The notes under the pieces are model-generated. The model saw nothing but the letters and a program-made list of their open reading frames with translations, searched no databases and was not told the DNA's origin. A stretch of 64,000 nucleotides of DNA from Sordariomycetes sp. S80-01Y. Its lineage: Eukaryota; Ascomycota; Sordariomycetes. The position numbers and the translations under genes are program-made. Of this stretch, positions 23,501 to 32,719 are shown piece by piece (position 1 is the stretch's first letter; the number at the start of each line of letters is the position of its first letter). The DNA lies in the NCBI GenBank assembly GCA_037042185.1, contig JAXQJY010000030.1:620001-684000 (forward strand). Direction: 5' to 3'.

Positions 23501-25306
23501 CTTGTAGATGCCTTCGTGGTCGGCAGGAGTGACAGACATGGCGACGTTGAAGATGCGATCCTTAGTGTCGGTGAACACCTTGGCGTCCTTGCCATCGTCC
23601 TGGCGGATGACACGAAGACCGCCTTGTTTCGACATGCCGTAAGTCATGTAGTTGGGAGAGGCAGTGTAAAGATTGCGGTCGATCTGATCGAATTCCTTCT
23701 TGAGGCGCGCGATGTCCATAATAGCTTCGTCACGGAACTCAGGGCGGGGGTCCGTGGTGCCCTCCTGTAAGTTGATGGAGATCCAGGGCTTCATCGGAAA
23801 GTTGAAGACCTTCACAGCAGGACCCTCCTTTTCCTCGATCACGACAATCTCATCTTGGTCGGCACTCTCCCAACTGTCGGCAACGCCTTGGGCGGCGGTC
23901 TCATCGACAATGTCTTGAACAGCCTCAGCGACCTCAGTCGGTAGTGACTCAAGAGCACCCTCATTGTCGCTCCTGTCAAGCTCCTTTCGGATATCTTGAG
24001 CAGCGGCACGGGCGCTTGAATGGAACTCGCGGTCGGAATCGGCATTGAGCATCTGATCGAGCTCATCGGCAATTTCAGCCTGAGTCTTCTCGTGCTCAGC
24101 GCGATCCAATGCTTCGCGAGCATCCTGGTCAGCCTTGCTAGCAATATCAGAGACAGCCTCGGAGACGGGCTCCCGGTGCTCCGACATGTTGTAGCGGTCG
24201 TACTCGGTCGATGTCGGCGTAGGCTTAGACACGGACGGGTGCGACGCAGACTGGTGGGAGTGGAGCGACGAAGTGCGGTTAGCCTTGTGCCGGTGCAAGT
24301 CTTGGGGGCTGCGAATTGGGCTGTGGTGGCTGCGCTGCGATCCGTGATACTGCGAACCAGCTGGCGATGGGTGATCCTTCTTAAGGATGTGGAACTGGCT
24401 TTGAGAGGCAGAGTGGGTGTGGCTGCCCTGAGGTGACGACTGCTGGGCCAGGTTCCCAATAAGTTGCTGGTACAAAGCATTGACGTCCGTAGTGTTCTCC
24501 TGCGGTTGACCACCGGCATAGTCATAGGACTCGGTGTTTTCCGACCGGTGACCATCGACGAAAGCCTTGGCCTGGTACTGCTTCGCAGCAGTGTAGGCAT
24601 CAAGCGGCTGGTCATACTGTGAATAAGGATGCCTAGTATGATCGGCCACCTCAGGCGACTGCGGAGTATCATTGTTCGATCGGGAGGTCTGGGTCATCAG
24701 AGACTCTTCGTTCTGGCTCGGTTTCGGGCGGTTGAGCAGGTTGAGGAGGTAGGATCGGGTGTCAGGAGGCGGCGAGCCATTGCCAAAGGGGTTCGGCTGC
24801 GGAGCCGGCTGAGGAGCAGGCTGCTGAGCTTGTCCTTGCTGCTCAGGCCGAGGCGCGGGCGATTCAGAGTCGTGAGCACCACGCATCAGAGCAGCTAACA
24901 AGCCCGAAGGATCCTGAGCCGCAGGGGCAGGCTGATGGATCTGTGTTGGGTATTGAGTCTGGCTAGCATCAGGCTGTTGCTGATGGTACTGCTGCTGCTG
25001 CTGAAACTGCTGCTGATGCTGCGGCTCAGGCTGGTGGTGGTAGCTCTGGTCCTGGCCGTGCGGCGGTGAGAGCTGGTGCTGCGGCAGTTGGTGCTGCTGC
25101 CGCGGCGACTCGTGCTGACTCGTAGGCTGCGAAGACGGAAGCTGCGTCTGCTGGGGCGGCAGAGCTTGCTGGCGCTGATCGCGGGCTCCCGCGCTGCTGA
25201 ACTTGAGGAGGTTCAGCAGATTGGAAGTCCGGTCAGATCCAGAAGCCATGTTGCTGCTGTTGCCGTTGTTGACTGGCGGCGTTGGAGCCGGCGGCAGATG
25301 GTCCAT
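20527..25306 (-). CDS. EDC4: Ge-1/EDC4-like mRNA-decapping scaffold
   Basis: Two exons on the minus strand: 25306-20780 and 20730-20527, with a 49-nt intron; 1576 residues. The N-terminus is Q/P/S-rich and carries three leucine motifs, SNLLNLLKF (28-36), SGLLAALMR (133-141) and SYLLNLLNR (184-192), like the helical leucine-rich motifs used in decapping complexes. A beta-propeller-like part at about 500-950 contains SGRVKFWDVRDL and HTLQLWDLALG. Then come a Lys/Glu-rich low-complexity segment, long predicted coiled coil (about 1090-1290), a second Q/P/S stretch and a conserved helical C-terminus. This order is that of Ge-1/EDC4 (Pdc1 in fission yeast), the P-body scaffold that brings Dcp2 to mRNA. 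Reading through the intron would replace the last 67 residues with 12, so the spliced end is preferred. Confidence 0.85.
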
Positions 25307-25972
25307 TGCAGCGACCGCCGCTCAGGCTGGGAGGATGTGAGGATTGAGGGGGGGAAGGGTGATTGCCTTGCAGACAAACTGACGCAAAACGATGATGCTA
25401 AATGTGAGGAATTCAGAAATCAGGTGGCGGCGGAGAGAGAGGTTTGGGGAGCTAGCTATCAAGAAGGCGCAAATCGGAGTCAGAAAGTCAAAAAAGGCGT
25501 GGCTGCCCAAACAACTCCACTGCCAGCAAACGGCAGGAACCTCTCCAAGTGGGTCGGACCTGCCAATGCGGTGTGAAGTGGCGCACTGGCAGCCAGTCGT
25601 GACGCCCACATTGCCAGCGAGCTTCACTTTCCCAGCGGGCGCCGCAGCGCCGTCGACCGCCCCGAGTGATTATCCGGAGGTTATCAACCGTTGTCGATCA
25701 ACGCCTGCGCTTCCAGAGCGGCAGGCGGTGAACGTCGCATTCGACTCACTTCGAGTAACCGTCATCTTCGGCTTCGTCGAGGGTCACGAACGGTCGGCGC
25801 AATCACTTTAAGACCCCTGTCGCTCTTTGGCGAGGCTTTTGCTAGCTGTCGCGTCCTTTGCTAAATCCATCCGATTTGATACCGTGCACGAACCTGTTCT
25901 GGCTCGTCGATCGACTCAAGGAACCCTCGAGTTAGGATAGGAAACCGTACCATCGAGGGCGGAGCTACAGCC
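25307..25972. promoter_or_regulatory. Divergent promoter region between Ge-1-like gene and small membrane-protein gene
   Basis: About 670 bp between two divergent starts. No specific site is recognised. Short open frames here are antisense or leader sequence. Confidence 0.4.
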
Positions 25973-26509
25973 ATGTTCTGCCTCAGGAGGTCAGTCGAAC
26001 TCCCACCTAGTCTCAAGTATTTTGCTGATGAATGCAGCTGGCTCCCACTCTTGTTCATCCCGACCAACGCGTCCCCGGCCTTCATCCTCGCCTTCTTCAT
26101 CTGCACCTACTTCCTCAACCGGCCGTGCGTGTACTGCTCGCTCCTCCTCCTGATCCTCTTCTTCACGTCGTGCAACTGGAGCGACAACTGCTTCCTGGAC
26201 ACGAACACCAGCACGTGGTTCGATCCGCGGCCATCCATCTACGCCCCCGCGGACACGCCCGAGCCGCGGGCGTGGAACGGCAGCTTTCCGGAAGGGGGCG
26301 ACTACTGGAAAACCATCGTGGATGCCGTGGATGGCGACGAAGATAGGATACGGGAGGTTGCCGAGGATAGAAGCATTGAGGAGGCTGCTGAGATTGCCAG
26401 CGCGAGGGCTCGGGCTGCGTGGACTGGCTTAGGCGCAGGATGGTTGCGGAACGCTCTCGGGAAGACGGAATGGACCGTCGAGTGTTTGGATCTAAAAATC
26501 AAGTTATAG
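25973..26509 (+). CDS. Small membrane protein of unknown function
   Basis: The ATG at 25973 opens a frame of 178 residues. A 48-nt intron at 25990-26037 (GTCAGT donor, CTGAT branch site, GCAG acceptor) is likely; removing it keeps the frame and gives 162 residues, with the N-terminus MFCLRSWLPLLFIP leading straight into two hydrophobic stretches (about 6-30 and 35-52). The rest is soluble: CNWSDNCFLDTNTSTWFDPRP, then an acidic helical tail rich in Ala, Glu and Arg. No family is recognised. The tail and membrane segments suggest a small anchored protein, but no function can be assigned. It converges on the 1127-residue gene, 284 bp apart. Confidence 0.6.
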   Translation: MFCLRRSVELPPSLKYFADECSWLPLLFIPTNASPAFILAFFICTYFLNRPCVYCSLLLLILFFTSCNWSDNCFLDTNTSTWFDPRPSIYAPADTPEPRAWNGSFPEGGDYWKTIVDAVDGDEDRIREVAEDRSIEEAAEIASARARAAWTGLGAGWLRNALGKTEWTVECLDLKIKL

Positions 26510-26793
26510 CCTTTGGGTGATTTATCACGAGCATACGGCGGTTGAATTATGACCAACTCAAACATCAGCGTTTGCTGCATTTTACCTCGGTGACCATCCC
26601 GCCATGTCTAGATGCCTCCCCAACAGAGCCTACGGACTAGTTGACCTTTCACGTGAAATCGATCAGATGCGTTAAGTCATGATATCCCAATTGTGTCATA
26701 TTGTTCATTGCAATCTAATTACAGGCTCCCATAAAGCATCGTATCCATATCCTGTCCGTGGCGCTCATCATATGTTCAGGTACCCAAGTAAAA

Positions 26794-29700
26794 TCATAAC
26801 TCTTCCTGTCCCTCATCCTCCTCGACAGCGGCCATGGTAGGCTCGACATCCTCAATCACAGCTCCCGCCGACCCAAGCAGATCTTCGCCTACGGGAGTAG
26901 TCTGCTCGTCTTCACCCGCATCTTCCTCAGGAACAGTCTCCTGGGGAGCGACTGCTTGAGTCACAGTGGCGGTCTCATAGCTCGTCTCCGTCAAGGTTTC
27001 GACAACAGTGACTATCTTCTCTGAGACGACAGTCTCCTGCTCAGCAATCGCCTGCTGATAAACCTGCGAGGAAGCCGTAGAACAAGGATCCACGCCTCCC
27101 GACGGCGAGTGTACATCTTCTGCTACCGGGGTAGAGGAAGAGACAATACTCTGCATCACCACATCTGCGATGCTCTGTGTAGCCTCCGGAAACCTTTCCG
27201 TGACAGTTACGCGGCTTGGTTGCTCCCTGACAATAGGCTGGTACTCATGCGCACTTTGCGGGCTGGTGGCGCTCCTCATTGCCAGAGCAAGTACCAAAAC
27301 GCTCATCAGGGCGATGACAACGTTCTTCCTATCTTGGAGCGCCAATTTCACCGCCTCAAGGATGAGCTCGGGCAGAGAGTCATTCCTGACACCAGACTGA
27401 CGGCGCTCCTCCCGTCTAGCATGTGCCTCTGCAGAAGGTGACGGAGGGCTCTTCTGATAGACGTACTCCGGAGAGGGTTGCTGGTCGGCAGCTGTAGGTT
27501 CTGAAGCTGCGGCGGGAGTATCTCCGTAGATTTCACGAAGGCGTGCTTCATCTCGTAGTCTCCGTTCTTCATCTGTGACAGAAGAAGCAGACTCAGAGGT
27601 GACCCTGATCTCCGGAGGCGAGGAGGGGGGAGCGTCACCATGTACCTGAGTGGGCTCATCCTCAACCGCGAACTCCTCTTCAGGATATTGCTGTTGACGA
27701 TCGTACTCCTCTCTCTCAGTTTCCTCCTGATGTAGCTCCATGGCCTTCTGCTGCTCATTGTCCAACCTCACAAGCTCCTCGTGAGTCTCAGTTTCAACAA
27801 TCGGCTCAATCTCCACATCGACCCTTTCCATCTCCTTCCAGCAGGCCTCCCAGGCTCCCGCTTTGATAAGTCCATTGCTAGCGTAGACCTTCACGCGGAA
27901 GACTTTGCCCAGGCCGAGAGAGTCGTAGCGGATCTCAGAGTGACAAGTACTGCACCAGTGTGTATCCTTGTGCGCAAGGCTTTGCGAGCGACGGGGCGAG
28001 GACGGGTAGTAATCCTCATCTTCAGAATCAGAGTCGGAGAGGAGGGTGAGATCGTTGGAGGGACCGAGATAGTGGCCACACTCGAGGATGCGGGCTCGTC
28101 GGCGGAGAGGGAGCTCCAGAGCTTCAAGCAGTCGCTCTTCCAGGATCTCGAAGTCGTTCTGTGGATGAGGCAGGAGAATCCCTCTCTCGCAAGTTGTGTC
28201 ACCCATGCGCTCCTGGAGCTGCCTCCAAGCCTCTTTCAAACCCCTGCCACTCTCACTTAACTCGTCCGTCTGCGCCACATCCAACACATCTCCCCAGGGC
28301 CACCTCAGCGGCAACAGCGTGACATGCAACAGCACCAACGGGGGCGTGTTTCTCTTGAACCTAGGTGGAGTCTTCTTTGGCGAGTACTGCGCGCTCGGGC
28401 TGCCCAGTCTCGACACCGTAGGCAACGGCGTCCGCCTGCTCGACCGGGAAGAACCAATAACACTCGCCGGCGGTGAAGACATCTGCATAGCCTTGACAGA
28501 AGAAGGTGACCTGAACGGTGGGCGGGGCGTCCCCCTAACCGTTGGCACAAATTGCTCTTCTTGGTCATCGGTATCGTAGTGGGAGAAGTCAGACACGCGA
28601 GGTGCCGAGCGGATAGAAGTTCGTTGGGTGATGTTGTCGGAGAGTTTGCGGTGAGCGTGGTCTTCCCCAGAGAGAGATCCGACGGAGCTGCGAGGCGAGT
28701 GGTCGCTAAACACGTCGTCGTCGTTTTCATTGTGCGAGCTGGTGCCGGCTTCTTCTTCTGAGTGATGGATGGGTTCATCCTGTTCGATGGACTGTATCAC
28801 TGACCCTTCGTTTTCCGATTCGTGAGATAGGGAAGGGCGGGCGCTTGTCTGCTTCGAGCGTAACTCGTGTACTTCTGAATGACGGGCGCTTGCAGGTTTA
28901 GAGCCAATGTCCTCCTCCAGTACAACTGCGGGCTCGTCGGTCTCCGGGGGCTGAGCATCCGCAGTTTGGGGTTCAGTCTCGTCGTCAACAGCGACTGTCT
29001 GGTGGGCCTCGGAAGAACGGCTGCCCGACGGGTCCAAAGCCGCTTCAGGGACTTCAGAGGATTGAGGCTCGGGTACCGCCGACTCAGTTTCCTCCTCCAG
29101 GGTGACGGATTCGTGAGCCGCAGAAGAGCGAGCGCTCTTGTCTTCCATGACAGGAGGTTCCGCACCTGACAGCCGGGCACTGCTTTGTGCGGTTCCTTCA
29201 TCAGCCCTGTTGCCGGTTCTTGAAGATTGTGCACTTCGGTTGATCTGGTCGACGATGCCTTGAGCGGCAGCCTTGATCAGGGCTTCAGTTCTCTCGCTCG
29301 CACGCCTATTGGGTTGTTCTTGTGACGCAATTGACTCCCGACGAGAAGCAGTGTCCTCTGTGCACTCGTCCTCCAGTAGACTTCTCTCATAATCTTCGTA
29401 TGTTGACGCATGGGAGCCCTCGTCTAGAGCACTTGGATCGTGGACACTTCCGTCGACAAGACTATGATCTTCTTCGAAGCTCTCATCATGTGTGCTCGCG
29501 GGCTCGTGCGAAAGCATCGAGTCATCCGCCGTTTCTTCGTCGATAGATGTGCGTCGGCGGTCGGATTGCCAGCTTGCGTCTGAGAGAGCCGACTCCCGTC
29601 GAGAAAAAGTCCCCTCGGTGTGATTGTCGTGCGTAGCAGCGGATAGTGTTGACTCTCGCCTCGAGGCCGACTCCTCGGTATGGGCGTCTTGCGACCCTAT

Positions 29701-30177
29701 CGATAGGCGACTCTGGGCAGCATCGTCACCTACATCCCAACTGTCGACCGACGCCCGCCGGGTATCTTCTTCCTCTCCGACGTCTGGGTGGTCTTCGTGC
29801 TCAATACTCTTCTCAACCAACCGCTCTGCTCCTCGAATCTCGCCCTTCAGCTCCTCAAGCATATTATCCAGCCTCTCCTCCAAGCCACCTTTGTCTCCAG
29901 CTTCTCCTCCTTCGCCATCTCCTAGGCTCTTTCGTGATTCATCGCCTGGTGTCGCAACGTCCTCGTTGACGAGGGTACTAGCCTTGGTCATGTTCGAGTC
30001 GGTCGCTATATTTTGGACTTCGGAGCTGGGAGTTTCGATGGGTGTCTCGGGCTCTGGAATGCTAGACTCGTGGGCGAAGTCCCTCGTGTCGGTGTCCGAG
30101 TCCATTCCAGCGGCGGGTGGATCTTCGTGAATCTCAAATTCAAGGTTTCTCCTAGTCAACTTCTGTCGTCGAGGCAT
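26794..30177 (-). CDS. Large acidic, Ser/Glu-rich single-pass membrane protein of unknown function
   Basis: A single exon of 1127 residues. Roughly the first 600 residues are low-complexity and acidic, with repeated ESxxSRRES-like blocks (about residues 160-290) that look like phosphorylation-rich disorder. A more conserved core at about 610-790 includes PRFKRNTPPLVLLHVTLLP and HWCSTCHSEIRYDSLGLGKVFRV, the latter with a C-x2-C pair that could bind zinc. A charged linker follows, then one hydrophobic helix at about 950-968 (VVIALMSVLVLALAM) and a 157-residue Thr/Val/Glu-rich tail. I recall similar fungal proteins being labelled as nitrogen regulators, but nothing in the sequence shows that role. 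Location in an internal membrane such as the nuclear envelope or ER is a guess. Confidence 0.75.
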   Translation of the reverse strand: MPRRQKLTRRNLEFEIHEDPPAAGMDSDTDTRDFAHESSIPEPETPIETPSSEVQNIATDSNMTKASTLVNEDVATPGDESRKSLGDGEGGEAGDKGGLEERLDNMLEELKGEIRGAERLVEKSIEHEDHPDVGEEEDTRRASVDSWDVGDDAAQSRLSIGSQDAHTEESASRRESTLSAATHDNHTEGTFSRRESALSDASWQSDRRRTSIDEETADDSMLSHEPASTHDESFEEDHSLVDGSVHDPSALDEGSHASTYEDYERSLLEDECTEDTASRRESIASQEQPNRRASERTEALIKAAAQGIVDQINRSAQSSRTGNRADEGTAQSSARLSGAEPPVMEDKSARSSAAHESVTLEEETESAVPEPQSSEVPEAALDPSGSRSSEAHQTVAVDDETEPQTADAQPPETDEPAVVLEEDIGSKPASARHSEVHELRSKQTSARPSLSHESENEGSVIQSIEQDEPIHHSEEEAGTSSHNENDDDVFSDHSPRSSVGSLSGEDHAHRKLSDNITQRTSIRSAPRVSDFSHYDTDDQEEQFVPTVRGTPRPPFRSPSSVKAMQMSSPPASVIGSSRSSRRTPLPTVSRLGSPSAQYSPKKTPPRFKRNTPPLVLLHVTLLPLRWPWGDVLDVAQTDELSESGRGLKEAWRQLQERMGDTTCERGILLPHPQNDFEILEERLLEALELPLRRRARILECGHYLGPSNDLTLLSDSDSEDEDYYPSSPRRSQSLAHKDTHWCSTCHSEIRYDSLGLGKVFRVKVYASNGLIKAGAWEACWKEMERVDVEIEPIVETETHEELVRLDNEQQKAMELHQEETEREEYDRQQQYPEEEFAVEDEPTQVHGDAPPSSPPEIRVTSESASSVTDEERRLRDEARLREIYGDTPAAASEPTAADQQPSPEYVYQKSPPSPSAEAHARREERRQSGVRNDSLPELILEAVKLALQDRKNVVIALMSVLVLALAMRSATSPQSAHEYQPIVREQPSRVTVTERFPEATQSIADVVMQSIVSSSTPVAEDVHSPSGGVDPCSTASSQVYQQAIAEQETVVSEKIVTVVETLTETSYETATVTQAVAPQETVPEEDAGEDEQTTPVGEDLLGSAGAVIEDVEPTMAAVEEDEGQEEL

Positions 30178-31044
30178 TGGATCGACAGAAAGAGGGTAAA
30201 CAAAAACAGACTTTAAAGCAGAGCAGAGGGTATAGCATGAACGTTAATGTGGCAGCCAGGCAGTAGAGGTGCGGTGTGATTTGCCAATGTGGCGACGAGT
30301 GGTTGGTTGCGATGACGATGTGGATCGCCGGCTTTGTTTACGTCCGGGGTTGCGTCGCTCCGGCGCGTTGCCAGGGTGATGCATTGAGCGATCGGCGTAT
30401 TTCAGGGGTATCGAGGGTTTGAGTCAGACAGCGCCACGTTGTGAGCCGAGACTGGTGATGAATCAGTCGACTCAAATCAAAAACAACAGTTGAAGGTTTG
30501 CAACTCGAGAGATCAACTTCGGCCCCTCATCCTAAGTCTGTGTGCGCGTAGGGGATTGTTGGCCTGTGCGTTCGGCTGCTCTGATCGTCCTGTGCTACCC
30601 GAGACCATCCAAACATTTCGACCCATTACCGATGCCATGTAAATAACTTCTGCAGGTAATCGTAGGGTATGAAACAGAAGTTGATTACGATCTCTTAGAC
30701 TCATTGCTTGTAAACGTCCTGTGGTTTGCAGTGACGTATCTGCGATGGCGGTTTTAATAGTCGTCTGGTCATCGCCGAGCAAGAGTACGGTCGCGCCATT
30801 GGCTCAAAATGCTCAATATGTAGACTAAGATACGGGCGAGACTTAATTTGAACAGAATTTGACACGACCAATCAAACATAACAGTAGAAAATAACTCCGC
30901 CCCAATGTTGTTGCTTGGATATCGTCCTTCGTATGTGAACCAAACGCCAAAAACCCGCTGCTGATGCCAAAACTCGCTGGAAGGGACCAACCCAAAGCAG
31001 TCGCCCGCACGAAATGGGAGTGCCTCACACATCTCTTTGAAAGA
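30178..31044. other. Intergenic: promoter of the 1127-residue gene and 3' flank of the sensor-like gene
   Basis: No gene supported; only short overlapping frames without motifs. Confidence 0.45.
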
Positions 31045-32719
31045 TTATTGGTCGTCGCCAGCTTTCCATGATCCTCTAGATCCCGGTCTCTCAGTCTTGC
31101 CCGCCATCCGATCGGTCGGTCCATGGAAACCATGCATTTCTTCAGTCACAACGTCCAAGTCACCGCCCTTAGCAGTGCCGCTCCTCATTCTTTGGTGCGC
31201 TGTGCCGGAAGAGCTCAAAACATTGGAGATGGATGGACCACTGCCGGATCTTCTTCGGTAGTCTTCTGTGGGCGAGCCAACATTTGTGTCTGTGGGTGAG
31301 CCAGGCAGCTCCGGCACGACGGATTTCGCTTCAAGCTCGGTGAGCAGGACTGGCGGCGCGGGGGCGACAGGGTTGTGAAGGGAAGGATCGGAATGATTGT
31401 GGCCATCATGCGACTCTTCCGATGCGTTCGACCAGTGCCGCACATGCATATAGGTTCCTGATGAATCGCCGCTCACACGCGATGGGTTCTGCACCGCTGA
31501 CTGCACGCTGAACCGGGCCTGTTTGCCAGGAACTGTGTCAAAATAGCTGCTAACCTGTCCAGCCGAGTCCCAGCTTTGATGTCTGCTGTTACTCTGCACA
31601 GTGCTTACGGCCTGATAGGCGCCGGCGAAGCTGCTCGGCGTGACGTCTGATGAGCTGGCTCCGTCGAGAGTGGACGAACCCATCCTAACAGCTGAAGGGC
31701 GCGGCGACATCATCAGAGGGTCGACGCTAAGACCATCGATCTCAGAGTCGGTAGGCCTGAATTGCTTCATTGCGGGTCGGGTCCGTGATGATGATGTGCC
31801 GGATTGATCCGAGTGACCAACGGCGGCGACAACCTTGTTAAGATGACGGATGATGATAAAGGCGGCGACGATGACGAGGATGAGAAACGCGACGGCGCCA
31901 GCGACGATTCCAGCGAGCGTTCCCGACGATAGGCCGCTACCGCCACCGTCATCATCGTCGGGGGAGGCTGTGGGCGACTCCTTTGGAATGGCTGAAGGGA
32001 AATATTTCAAGCGAAACTGCTCATCCTCCTCGCCCGAATCGACTTCTGGTAAGTCAGTTGGAATGTCGGGCTCAGATACCGAGGTTGACCTCGTGGTATA
32101 CGTGGTTCGCTCGCCGTCCTCAGTGGTGGTGATGGTCATCGTCTCAACCACAGTTACAGCTTCTGTGGAATAGCACTGATTGACAGCGCAACCCATGCCA
32201 TCCGGACAACAGCCGTAGCTGAGAGACGACGGGCATAGGTAATGACTCGATGGGCAGCCGAACGTGTATGCTGATCCCGACGGCGGCACGCAAGCATCCG
32301 CCGTTTCACAAATATAGCCGTCTGGGCAGCAGCCACCTGTTGATCATGTAAGTACCCGTGCGTTTGTGCATGGCCATCGACGAAGTCAACTCACCTCCGT
32401 ATATCGCAGCACAAGCATGATAACCGACTCTCGTTCCGCAAGTCGAAGGGCCTCTCGTTGTCGCATAGCAGCTGGACACACCGCAGTCGTAGTTATCTGG
32501 GCAGCAACCCCCCTCCAGACTCGAGGGGCAAAGCTTCATCTTCGTCCCACAAAGGCCGTTGTTTTCATCCTGGCGCTTGTCAAGCACCGCGCGCTCCGTG
32601 ACTTCTGCCTTCTTTCCAATCCTGTGCACACCGTCGAGATGCTTGAACTCTGCTGCCTCGGCGACAGCCCAGAGTAGGAGCGGGACGGACGCCGCTGGCG
32701 AAACGCGCCAGAGCCCCAT
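31045..32719 (-). CDS. Sensor-like transmembrane protein with three tandem cysteine modules
   Basis: Two exons on the minus strand: 32719-32395 and 32336-31045 (58-nt intron, GTGAGT donor, ACAG acceptor); 538 residues. A signal peptide (about 1-22) and a Kex2-like LDKR site (46-49) precede three repeated modules at about 57-84, 94-123 and 134-163. Each has six cysteines in the order C..C..GCCPD..C..C; the intron lies inside module two and splicing restores its GGGCCPDG. A Thr/Glu-rich stalk leads to a membrane helix at about 249-271 and a 267-residue Ser-rich cytoplasmic tail. The layout (signal, Cys domain, S/T stalk, one helix, cytosolic tail) resembles Wsc/Mid2-type cell-wall sensors, but the cysteine module is not a standard WSC domain that I recognise. 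Function is inference. Confidence 0.82.

Noticed and set aside
23839-24672. 277-residue open frame on the minus strand
   Set aside because: Shifted frame inside the Ge-1-like gene; no motif.
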